A stretch of DNA of 22,356 nucleotides from the NCBI GenBank assembly GCA_020435885.1, contig JAGQYU010000036.1:1-22356 (forward strand), given 5' to 3'. The notes beneath the pieces were generated by a model. That model worked only from the letters and a program-made list of their open reading frames with translations. It did not search any database and had not been told where the DNA came from. This stretch comes from Flavobacteriaceae bacterium. Its GTDB lineage: Bacteria; Bacteroidota; Bacteroidia; Flavobacteriales; Flavobacteriaceae. Positions 13,926-20,720 of the stretch are shown piece by piece (positions within the stretch are counted from its first letter, which is position 1; each line of letters opens with the position of its first letter). The position numbers and the translations under genes are program-made.

Positions 13926-15914
13926 TTATAATTGTTCTTTCAAGACCTTGATCTCATCGCGGAACTGGGCAGCGGCTATAAAATCCAATGCTTTGGCGGC
14001 CTCTTCCATCAGTTTTTGCTTTTCACGGATACGTTTTTCTATCTCCGGCTTAGGCAAATATTCCAGATCGGTTTCGGCGGCTTTTGCCATAGCATTGTTG
14101 TAATGGAATGAGGTAATATTATTTTTTGTTAAACTGGTATCAATGTTCTTTTTGATCTGCTTTGGAGTAATGTTATTTTCTGTATTATAAGCTAGTTGCT
14201 TTTCACGTCGGCGATTGGTCTCGTCAATGGTCAATTGCATACTATTGGTGATCTTATCGGCATACATAATGGCCTTACCGTTCAAATTACGGGCGGCACG
14301 CCCTACCGTTTGCGTTAGCGATCTATGGCTGCGCAAAAACCCTTCTTTATCAGCATCTAAAATAGCCACTAAGGATACTTCCGGAAGGTCCAAGCCTTCA
14401 CGGAGGAGGTTAACACCCACCAGCACATCAAAGAGGCCTTTGCGGAGGTCTTGCATTATTTCCACACGTTCCAGTGTATCAACATCACTGTGGATGTAGC
14501 GGCAACGTACGTGGATACGAGCCAAGTATTTGGTCAATTCCTCAGCCATACGTTTGGTAAGTGTAGTTACCAGCACACGTTCATCCTTTTCCACACGTTG
14601 TTGAATTTCTTCAATCAGATCATCTATTTGGTTTAGGCTGGGGCGTACTTCAATTTCAGGGTCAAGCAATCCCGTTGGGCGGATGACCTGTTCTATAAAA
14701 ATGCCTTCCGTTTTTTGCAGTTCATAATCAGCAGGAGTGGCACTTACATATACCACTTGATTTTGTAGGGTCTCAAACTCTTCAAATTTTAACGGACGGT
14801 TATCCATAGCGGCAGGTAAGCGGAAGCCGTATTCTACCAAGTTTTCCTTACGGGAACGGTCGCCGCCATACATGGCATGTACTTGCGGTATGGTAACGTG
14901 GCTCTCGTCAATGACCATCAGGTAATCATCAGGAAAATAATCAAGCAAACAGAAAGGACGTGTACCCGGTAAACGTCCGTCAAGGTAACGGGAATAGTTC
15001 TCAATGCCACTGCAATAGCCTAATTCCCGAATCATTTCCAGATCAAATTCTGTACGTTCTTTCAAACGTTTAGCCTCTAAATGTTTGCCTATTTCATTAA
15101 AATAATCGACTTGTTTTACCAGATCATCCTGTATATCTTTAATGGCCTGTTGCAGTGTATCTGGAGAGGTTACAAACAGGTTTGCAGGGTAGATGTTCAG
15201 TTTTTCATATTTTTCTATAACCTGATTATTGACAATATCAAAACTTTCTATCTCTTCAATTTCATCACCAAAAAAATGAATCCGATAGCCATATTCTCCA
15301 TACGATGGAAAAACGGTAATCGTATCGCCTTTTACTTTAAAAGTGCCACTTTTGATCTCAAATTCTGTTCTGGAATACAAACTGGTAACCAATTGATGTA
15401 AAAACTTGGTTCTGGAAATGCGTTGATCTACTTCTATAGAAATAACATTCTTTTGGAATTCCACAGGGTTACCGATACCATACAAACATGAAACCGAAGC
15501 TACCACCAGTACATCTCTACGACCTGAGAGTAGGGAAGAGGTAGTACTTAAACGCAAGCGTTCTATATCTTCATTGATGGATAGGTCTTTTTCAATATAC
15601 AACCCGGTTACAGGAATATAAGCCTCCGGCTGATAGTAATCATAATACGATACAAAATACTCCACCGCATTGTTTGGGAAGAATTGTTTAAACTCCGAAT
15701 ACAACTGAGCCGCCAACGTTTTATTATGTGCCAATACCAATGTGGGGCGTTGAATGTTCTCCACCAGATTGGCAATGGTAAAGGTCTTTCCGGAACCGGT
15801 AACACCCAACAGGGTTTGGTATTTTTCGTTGGAAAAGATACCCTCCGTAAGTTGCTGAATGGCTTCCGGCTGGTCTCCGGTAGGTTTAAAATTCGATTCT
15901 ATGTTGAATTGCAT
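13926..15914 (-). CDS. uvrB: excinuclease ABC subunit B
   Basis: Damage-recognition helicase-like subunit of nucleotide excision repair; it is loaded by UvrA and positions UvrC for incision. The 662-residue length is standard. Visible landmarks are Walker A GVTGSGKT (37-44), the DNA-probing beta-hairpin YDYYQPEAY (91-99), the DEAD-type box DESH (336-339), the SAT motif in VYVSATPADYE, helicase motif VI QTVGRAARN (535-543) and a C-terminal UVR domain (about 620-662, LMEEAAKALDFIAAAQFRDEI) for UvrC contact. The start MQFNIESNFKPTGDQ is canonical. A TATCTTTG -7 element ends only four nt before the ATG, which implies a leaderless or nearly leaderless transcript. The gene is not in an operon with its neighbours. 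Confidence 0.98.
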   Translation of the reverse strand: MQFNIESNFKPTGDQPEAIQQLTEGIFSNEKYQTLLGVTGSGKTFTIANLVENIQRPTLVLAHNKTLAAQLYSEFKQFFPNNAVEYFVSYYDYYQPEAYIPVTGLYIEKDLSINEDIERLRLSTTSSLLSGRRDVLVVASVSCLYGIGNPVEFQKNVISIEVDQRISRTKFLHQLVTSLYSRTEFEIKSGTFKVKGDTITVFPSYGEYGYRIHFFGDEIEEIESFDIVNNQVIEKYEKLNIYPANLFVTSPDTLQQAIKDIQDDLVKQVDYFNEIGKHLEAKRLKERTEFDLEMIRELGYCSGIENYSRYLDGRLPGTRPFCLLDYFPDDYLMVIDESHVTIPQVHAMYGGDRSRKENLVEYGFRLPAAMDNRPLKFEEFETLQNQVVYVSATPADYELQKTEGIFIEQVIRPTGLLDPEIEVRPSLNQIDDLIEEIQQRVEKDERVLVTTLTKRMAEELTKYLARIHVRCRYIHSDVDTLERVEIMQDLRKGLFDVLVGVNLLREGLDLPEVSLVAILDADKEGFLRSHRSLTQTVGRAARNLNGKAIMYADKITNSMQLTIDETNRRREKQLAYNTENNITPKQIKKNIDTSLTKNNITSFHYNNAMAKAAETDLEYLPKPEIEKRIREKQKLMEEAAKALDFIAAAQFRDEIKVLKEQL

Positions 15915-15918
15915 AGTA

Positions 15919-15926
15919 CAAAGATA
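15919..15926 (-). promoter_or_regulatory. -7 promoter element of uvrB, abutting the start codon
   Basis: TATCTTTG on the minus strand matches TAnnTTTG. Only four bases separate it from the ATG at 15914, so the expected transcription start coincides with the A of the start codon. Confidence 0.6.
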
Positions 15927-15979
15927 ATCAGCCTAAAGGAAAACTTTTGATAAACATTATAAATAAATCAAATCGTTCT

Positions 15980-16035
15980 TTTTTTAACAATTTTATAACG
16001 TAAGTAGCCGATTTATTTAATGCTTTTTTAACAAT
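15980..16035. repeat. 12-bp direct repeat TTTTTTAACAAT, two copies
   Basis: Copies at 15980-15991 and 16024-16035, spaced 44 bp, in the intergenic region between divergent uvrB and the secreted-protein gene. The second copy ends 19 bp before the TACATTTG element, where a -33 element would be, so it may contribute to promoter recognition. Chance is possible in such AT-rich DNA. Confidence 0.4.
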
Positions 16036-16054
16036 AGTGCATTAGAATGTAATG

Positions 16055-16062
16055 TACATTTG
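16055..16062 (+). promoter_or_regulatory. -7 promoter element of a short transcript or leader
   Basis: TACATTTG matches TAnnTTTG. The predicted start at about 16067 is 30 nt before a strong terminator hairpin and about 120 nt before the next ATG. Confidence 0.6.
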
Positions 16063-16066
16063 TAGT

Positions 16067-16127
16067 GTATAAATTATTTGAGTTAGTAATAAAATTGGGT
16101 GCTGCGTTCTAGTGGCGCCCTTTTTTT
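16067..16127 (+). ncRNA. putative small RNA or attenuated leader of about 60 nt
   Basis: An isolated unit made of a TACATTTG promoter and a terminator hairpin lies between divergent genes. No coding region of useful size lies inside. The transcript would carry an unstructured A/T-rich 5' half and a GC-rich terminator hairpin. It is either a free small RNA or a leader controlling the downstream secreted-protein gene by premature termination. It resembles no riboswitch class I recognise. Confidence 0.42.
16097..16127 (+). terminator. intrinsic terminator between a promoter and the next gene
   Basis: GGGTGCTGC (16097-16105) pairs with GTGGCGCCC (16112-16120), nine pairs including three G-U, around the loop GTTCTA, followed by seven T residues. 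Because uvrB upstream is divergent, it cannot be the end of an upstream plus-strand gene. Confidence 0.8.
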
Positions 16128-16185
16128 ATTGTAAGTGTTTTTATTGCTGAAAAAGAGTATATTGTGGACTTATTAAACCAACCAT

Positions 16186-16722
16186 ATGCGCTTATATGCT
16201 ACAATTTTACTATTTTTTTTATTGGTTCCCAAACTATTGATAGCACAATCTTCCTTTCCGGATAGCTGGGCAGGGACTTACAAAGGGGAACTACAAATCT
16301 ACGGCGTGGATTCCACCAGAATGAAAATCGCTATGCAGTTAGATATAACCGCCATTCAAAAAGATTCTGTATATGATTGGAAACTAACCTATGATTTTAA
16401 TGGTACTAAAGATGTAAGGGCCTACGAATTACACGTAGTTGATACTAACAAGGGACACTATCAAATTGATGAAAAGAATTCCATTATACTGGATGCTTTT
16501 TTACATACCAATACGCTTACCAGTTTTTTTAGCTTGATAGATAGTTACATTATTGCCAGTTATACCAAAGAACAAGATACGATCGTTTTTGAGATCATCT
16601 CCGGAAAATATGAATCTATAGCTGCTACAGGAAGTACTGAACATGAGGGAGAAAATATCCCTGAGGTAAAATCATACTTAGTAAATGGCAGACAACGGGC
16701 TGTGCTTACAAAAGTTGAGTGA
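16186..16722 (+). CDS. small secreted protein, possibly a beta-barrel/calycin-like fold, function unknown
   Basis: Not recognised with certainty. The 178-residue protein begins with a signal peptide (MRLYATILLFFLLVPKLLIAQ, cleavage likely near IAQ|SS), so it is exported. The mature part alternates short polar and hydrophobic segments: WAGTYKGELQIYG, MKIAMQLDITAIQKDSVYDWKLTYDF, GHYQIDEKNSIILDAFLHTNTLTSFFSLIDSYIIASYTKEQDTIVFEIIS. This suggests an antiparallel beta structure of the lipocalin/FABP kind; that is inference from pattern alone. Start ATG at 16186. Its stop codon directly abuts that of the converging ABC-2 permease gene, with no base between them. A promoter and an intervening terminator lie upstream, so expression may be attenuated. 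Confidence 0.75.
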   Translation: MRLYATILLFFLLVPKLLIAQSSFPDSWAGTYKGELQIYGVDSTRMKIAMQLDITAIQKDSVYDWKLTYDFNGTKDVRAYELHVVDTNKGHYQIDEKNSIILDAFLHTNTLTSFFSLIDSYIIASYTKEQDTIVFEIISGKYESIAATGSTEHEGENIPEVKSYLVNGRQRAVLTKVE

Positions 16723-17568
16723 TTATAGATCTCTCTTCAATAATATTTTATAAGAAGCATAAATAAAGAGTGCTGTCCAAACCAGTACGATAGCTATTTC
16801 ATACCAGTGTACAGAAAAATCTTTTGAAAGGTCTTCGCCAATTTGATTAGCAACCGTTTGTACTGCATTTAATCTTGTGAATGGCTCTTTGATGAGGTTT
16901 TGCATAGATTCCAAAGGAAAATATCTCATTATTTGCGTAACATGGTCTCCTGCATTATCTACGTTCCTATAATTCCAAAATAAAAAACCTTTGAAAATAT
17001 TTTCGGCAAAAAACCATACCAGTATACCTCCAACAGCAAAGGCAGAGCGCTTTATAAGGATGCCCATAAATAATCCGAAAGAGAAAAAACCAACCAATTT
17101 TATAAAGAAGGCAAAAAGGTAACTCAATTCTGAAAAGACAATGGAAAACTCATTATAATCAGAGTAAATATAACCTAAGATCAATGAAACCACAAAAACA
17201 AAAAGCGTTGAAATAGCAGCAAAAAGTATCACTGTGTAGAATTTTGAGAGTATAAATTCTTTTTTACTTAAACCATCTATCAAGTTTTGCTTTAACGTTC
17301 TGTTACTGTATTCATTGGCCATCATAGAAACAATAACCAACAGTAAAAAGAACTTAAAAATGGAAGCCATAAATGTATTAAAGTGCCAGATGTACGGAAA
17401 ATTAAAAATGCCTTGTTCGGCCAAATGGAATTTAACAGGCCCTATGTCAAATTTAATGGCAGCTATCAGTGCTATGGATGTTAGCAGGACAAAATAAGTG
17501 ATTATCAATATTTTGCTGGCTCTGCTATTCTTTAATTTATGAATTTCTATATTTAAAAGTCGTAACAT
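16723..17568 (-). CDS. ABC-2 type transporter permease subunit
   Basis: Inner-membrane permease of 281 residues with about six predicted helices (around 20-38, 70-88, 112-134, 148-170, 174-192 and 255-274), matching the ABC-2 family layout. An amphipathic N-terminal helix (LRLLNIEIHKLKNSRASK) precedes the first membrane segment. The motif MANEYSNRTLKQNLIDGLSKKEFILSK after helix 2 is the coupling region usual in these permeases (NEYRNGT-like). It begins one nt after the stop of the ATPase gene and so forms an operon with it. Such pairs export peptides, antibiotics or lipids; the substrate here is unknown. Transcription converges with the secreted-protein gene with zero spacing and no visible terminator between them. 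Confidence 0.9.
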   Translation of the reverse strand: MLRLLNIEIHKLKNSRASKILIITYFVLLTSIALIAAIKFDIGPVKFHLAEQGIFNFPYIWHFNTFMASIFKFFLLLVIVSMMANEYSNRTLKQNLIDGLSKKEFILSKFYTVILFAAISTLFVFVVSLILGYIYSDYNEFSIVFSELSYLFAFFIKLVGFFSFGLFMGILIKRSAFAVGGILVWFFAENIFKGFLFWNYRNVDNAGDHVTQIMRYFPLESMQNLIKEPFTRLNAVQTVANQIGEDLSKDFSVHWYEIAIVLVWTALFIYASYKILLKRDL

Positions 17569-17569
17569 G

Positions 17570-18472
17570 TTAATTCTTGTGGTTGGTTAGGGTTAGGAAT
17601 TGCTCTTCTAAACTTGGTTTACGTTTTACCAAATGTGATAATGTAATACCATTTTTAAACAAGTAACCATTCAGTTCTGAAGCAGAAAGATCATCTGTTA
17701 ACACAGCAATCAACTTACCTTGCTCTTCTTTTACTGAACCTATGGCGTTGTGGTTAGCTAACAATTCTTTTAATTTTTCCAATCCGGTTTCAGTAGTAAC
17801 TTCAAAGAACCCTTTAGATGCTGTCATTTCATCCACACGGCCGGAGTATAGTTTTATCCCTTGACGGATAACCACCACATGAGAACACACTTTCTCCACT
17901 TCATCCAATAAATGTGAGGCTAATAAAATAGTAGTACCATTGGCGGCTATATCTTTGATGATTTGGCGTATTTCATGGATTCCCTGTGGGTCTAAGCCAT
18001 TAGTAGGCTCATCCAATATTAAAATTTCAGGGTCGTTTAATAGCGCCGAAGCAATGGCTAATCGTTGTTTCATCCCTAAAGAAAAGGTTTTAAACTTACT
18101 ATGCCTACGTTCGTAGAGGTTTACCGTTTTGAGCTTTTCTTCAATTTTATCGTAGGGAATTTCCTTTATTTTACAAACCAATTTCAGGTTTTCTATGGCG
18201 CTCATATACGGATAAAAGTTAGGCCTTTCAATAATGGCCCCTACCTTTTTCAACGCTTGGTGCGTAGACATACTTCCGTCAAACCAACTAAAATTACCGG
18301 AGGTTTTGTTGACCACATTTAAAATGATACCTAATGTGGTAGATTTACCACTACCGTTTGGCCCTAAAATTCCGTAAACGTTTCCTTTTTGTATTTCAAA
18401 TGATAGATCGTTAACAGCATGTACACTGCCGAATTTTTTATCGAGGTTGTTAATTGATAAGATTGTTTCCAA
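17570..18472 (-). CDS. ABC transporter ATP-binding protein, ABC-2 exporter type, TTG start
   Basis: Cytosolic ATPase partner of the adjacent permease, 300 residues. Walker A GPNGSGKST (37-45), signature FSLGMKQRLAIA (about 130-141), Walker B ILILDEP (150-156) and H-loop H187 are complete. The C-terminal ~90 residues form the extra domain of DRA/CcmA-like exporters. There is no ATG near the start: the frame has a stop at 18488-18490 and the only plausible initiators are two adjacent TTG codons (18475 and 18472). The second gives METILSINNLDKKFG, which matches the usual N-terminus of this family, so TTG at 18472 is chosen. No perfect TAnnTTTG element was found upstream; TAACTTTA at 18508-18515 is the closest. 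Confidence 0.93.
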   Translation of the reverse strand: METILSINNLDKKFGSVHAVNDLSFEIQKGNVYGILGPNGSGKSTTLGIILNVVNKTSGNFSWFDGSMSTHQALKKVGAIIERPNFYPYMSAIENLKLVCKIKEIPYDKIEEKLKTVNLYERRHSKFKTFSLGMKQRLAIASALLNDPEILILDEPTNGLDPQGIHEIRQIIKDIAANGTTILLASHLLDEVEKVCSHVVVIRQGIKLYSGRVDEMTASKGFFEVTTETGLEKLKELLANHNAIGSVKEEQGKLIAVLTDDLSASELNGYLFKNGITLSHLVKRKPSLEEQFLTLTNHKN

Positions 18473-18570
18473 CAAATACTTTTTTGGTTATTACTAGATA
18501 TGACGAGTAAAGTTACGATTTGTAACAAAAAAGAATCATTAAAAACGGAAAGCGACTAAGGTGTGGAGAG

Positions 18571-19080
18571 TTAATTCATAACGTCATCAAAGTTATCGAA
18601 GTCGAAATCGTCAAAATTTTCGAGGTTATCGTAGTCTTCAATTTCATCATCAATATCTTCTGCAATGAACTCTTTATCAGGAGCTTTATCAGGAACTATA
18701 CCTGTTGAAAATAATAGTGATGGGAGCTCTATTAAGTCATTATCTTCAATCAAATCAGTAACTTCTACAGAGAAAGCCCACATAGAAAAGAAATCATAAA
18801 CGTATAGTAGTTTATCATTATCCTCACCAAAAACATCATCTAACAGAAACTTTTCCATACTTGTAGCATCTCCGACATCACTCATATCAAATAGCGGAAT
18901 TTCTTCTCCTTGTTCCCAATCCTCATTGGTCAGATAAAAAGAAGCCATTTCGGTTCCGCTGAAGCCAAATGCGTTAGTGATTACATTATGGAGGTCTTCC
19001 AAAGTTGCATTGCCGGCAATAGCAATATCTCGTACTACATCTTCTTCAACATCTAACGTTAAACGGATTTTATAGATCAT
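18571..19080 (-). CDS. PRiA4_ORF3-family (IS1096 passenger TnpR-like) protein with acidic tail
   Basis: Soluble protein of 169 residues. IYKIRLTLDVEEDVVRDIAIAGNATLEDLHNVITNAFGF and the later KLLYVYDFFSMWAFSVEV match the plasmid pRiA4b ORF-3 fold (IYQLKITL..I..PIWR-type start, YDFGDDW-type core). The core motif is altered: YDFFSMW in place of YDFGDDW. The last ~35 residues are almost all Asp, Glu, Asn and Phe (for example NFDDFDFDNFDDV). Despite the family name there is no transposon here, and the gene is an ordinary chromosomal single unit. The frame is open further upstream to 19299, but that extension overlaps the divergent thioesterase gene; the ATG at 19080 follows a TAACTTTG promoter element. 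Function unknown. Confidence 0.85.
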   Translation of the reverse strand: MIYKIRLTLDVEEDVVRDIAIAGNATLEDLHNVITNAFGFSGTEMASFYLTNEDWEQGEEIPLFDMSDVGDATSMEKFLLDDVFGEDNDKLLYVYDFFSMWAFSVEVTDLIEDNDLIELPSLLFSTGIVPDKAPDKEFIAEDIDDEIEDYDNLENFDDFDFDNFDDVMN

Positions 19081-19103
19081 ACGTTTTGTGAGTAAATTGA
19101 GGG

Positions 19104-19111
19104 CAAAGTTA
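19104..19111 (-). promoter_or_regulatory. -7 promoter element of the PRiA4_ORF3-family gene
   Basis: TAACTTTG on the minus strand matches TAnnTTTG, 23 nt before the ATG at 19080. It supports that start over the longer open frame. Confidence 0.6.
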
Positions 19112-19172
19112 TGCAAATACTCTGTTAGTTGATCTAAGATTTTAGTATTTTTACCACAAATATGCCCATGTG

Positions 19173-19589
19173 ATGGATAAAAAGCTACTTTTAGAAAAAC
19201 TAAATGCCAGTACCCATAATACCTTAATGGAAACCCTTGAAATTGAATATACTGATGTTGGCGAGGATTTTGTAAAGGCAACCATGCCTGTATCGTCAAA
19301 AGTACATCAGCCGGCGGGTTTGTTACACGGTGGAGCTACAGTGGCATTGGCTGAGAGCTTAGGAAGTGCTGCTTCGCATTTATTTATTGATAGTAAAACA
19401 CAGGAAGTACGTGGTATAGAAATAACTGCAAACCATTTGCGGAGTGTACGTAACGGTTTGGTAACTGCCACTGCAAAAGCTATTCATAAAGGAAGGTCAA
19501 CACAACTTTGGGAAATACGGGTTACCGATGAGAAAGATCAGTTGATCTCTATTTGTAAACTTACCACTATAGTGCTGGATAAAAAATAG
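19173..19589 (+). CDS. menI: hotdog-fold thioesterase, probable 1,4-dihydroxy-2-naphthoyl-CoA hydrolase
   Basis: Cytosolic acyl-CoA hydrolase of 138 residues, resembling E. coli YdiI/MenI. The catalytic segment GLLHGGATVALAESLGSAAS carries H52-G53-G54 and the catalytic glutamate E61 (HGGA...AE pattern). The later ITANHLRSVRNG and RSTQLWEIRVTDEKDQLI match the YdiI/EntH group closely. The ATG at 19173 is used; the GTG one codon earlier would add a single residue. It lies 28 nt before an isochorismate synthase gene, so it most likely removes CoA from DHNA-CoA in menaquinone synthesis. The fold and chemistry are well supported; the exact substrate is inferred from similarity and neighbour. Confidence 0.87.
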   Translation: MDKKLLLEKLNASTHNTLMETLEIEYTDVGEDFVKATMPVSSKVHQPAGLLHGGATVALAESLGSAASHLFIDSKTQEVRGIEITANHLRSVRNGLVTATAKAIHKGRSTQLWEIRVTDEKDQLISICKLTTIVLDKK

Positions 19590-19617
19590 CACTTATTTTT
19601 AAGATTTTCTGATCAAT

Positions 19618-20682
19618 ATGTCTGAAATAACGTTCGCAGATTTTTTTAAGAAGATGGAATCGGCCATGCAATCCGAATTACCATTTGTAGCCTACCGATT
19701 GCCCAATTCTTTAGTTATAAAAGGATTTGTGCAACAAACTGATACGCTTTTCACTACAAAGAATTATAACGAAGAAGGTTTTGTTTTTGCCCCTTTTGAT
19801 GATGCTAAAAAAAGTATAGTATTTCCTCTGCAATATTGTAATACGTATAGTTGTAAGAGTGAACTTATTGATGAAGTTTATGAGGGAGAGATACTATTTG
19901 AAATAGATGAAAATACTAAACAAGAACATGTAACACTAGTTGAAAAGGCTATTAATTTTTTAAGTGAGACCTGTGCCAAAAAAGTAGTTTTATCCAGATG
20001 TCAGGAAGTTTCAGTTACAAAATTTGAAGTCTTTAAAACATTTACCAAACTATTAATGGCCTATCTAAACGCTATGGCTTATTGTTGGTATCATCCTAAA
20101 GTAGGTTTGTGGCTAGGGGCAACTCCGGAAAGATTACTTTTTACGGAAGGGACTACTTTCAAAACCATGGCCTTGGCAGGAACACAGACTTATAAAGGTA
20201 CTATGGAAGTAGAGTGGGGAGAGAAAGAACTAATTGAACAACAGCATGTTACAGATTATATTAAAACCAATTTAAAGGAGGTAACCGATACCCTACAAAT
20301 AGGTAATGTTAGTACTGTAAAAGCTGGAAGTTTGTTGCATTTATGTACACATATTCAAGGGAAACTAAACGAAAACTTATCATTAAAAAAATTGATTGAT
20401 GCGTTGCATCCAACTCCGGCTGTGTGTGGACTTCCAAAGGAATCTGCTAAAGAGTTCATTTTAGAAAACGAAGGGTATGATCGTAGTTTTTATACAGGTT
20501 TTTTAGGGGAATTATCCGTAGAAAATAGATCAAATCTATTTGTGAATTTACGCTGTATGCAAGTTAAAGATACTATCTGCTATATTTATGTTGGAGGGGG
20601 AATTACATCAGCTAGTGTACCTGAAAAGGAATGGGAAGAGACCGTTGCAAAAAGTAAGGTAATGCTACGAGTTCTAAAATAA
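19618..20682 (+). CDS. menF: isochorismate synthase
   Basis: Converts chorismate to isochorismate, the first committed step of menaquinone synthesis (or of a catechol siderophore). The 354-residue protein has the chorismate-utilising fold. KKVVLSRCQEV (121-131) carries the general-base lysine; LGATPERLLF (about 166-175), MALAGTQTYKG (184-194) and HPTPAVCGLPKESA (264-277) follow, then GFLGEL and the C-terminal IYVGGGITSASVPEKEWEET. The compact N-terminus, without the extra residues of anthranilate synthase, and HPTPAVCG favour isochorismate synthase. The partner thioesterase gene, just upstream, and the absence of siderophore genes favour menaquinone over siderophore synthesis. The stop codon overlaps the first base pairs of the terminator stem. 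Confidence 0.92.
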   Translation: MSEITFADFFKKMESAMQSELPFVAYRLPNSLVIKGFVQQTDTLFTTKNYNEEGFVFAPFDDAKKSIVFPLQYCNTYSCKSELIDEVYEGEILFEIDENTKQEHVTLVEKAINFLSETCAKKVVLSRCQEVSVTKFEVFKTFTKLLMAYLNAMAYCWYHPKVGLWLGATPERLLFTEGTTFKTMALAGTQTYKGTMEVEWGEKELIEQQHVTDYIKTNLKEVTDTLQIGNVSTVKAGSLLHLCTHIQGKLNENLSLKKLIDALHPTPAVCGLPKESAKEFILENEGYDRSFYTGFLGELSVENRSNLFVNLRCMQVKDTICYIYVGGGITSASVPEKEWEETVAKSKVMLRVLK

Positions 20683-20720
20683 CCGGACCATTATAAAAAC
20701 AGTCCGGTTGCGTAATTTTT
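20681..20720. terminator. terminator between menF and the TonB-receptor gene
   Basis: AACCGGAC (20681-20688) pairs perfectly with GTCCGGTT (20702-20709) around a 13-nt loop, followed by GCGTAATTTTT on the plus strand. Read on the minus strand the stem is followed by ATTTTAG. It can serve both converging genes. The stem begins inside the menF stop codon. Confidence 0.75.

Noticed and set aside
15081..15401. 106-residue open frame on the plus strand
   Set aside because: It is antisense to uvrB and reads as low-complexity aromatic residues, a shadow of the coding strand.
18571..19080. Mobile element suggested by the family name IS1096 passenger TnpR
   Set aside because: No transposase, terminal inverted repeats or target duplications are visible; the name is historical.
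19081..19299. 73-residue N-terminal extension of the PRiA4_ORF3-family protein
   Set aside because: It overlaps the divergent thioesterase gene and both promoters; the family N-terminus begins at the ATG at 19080.
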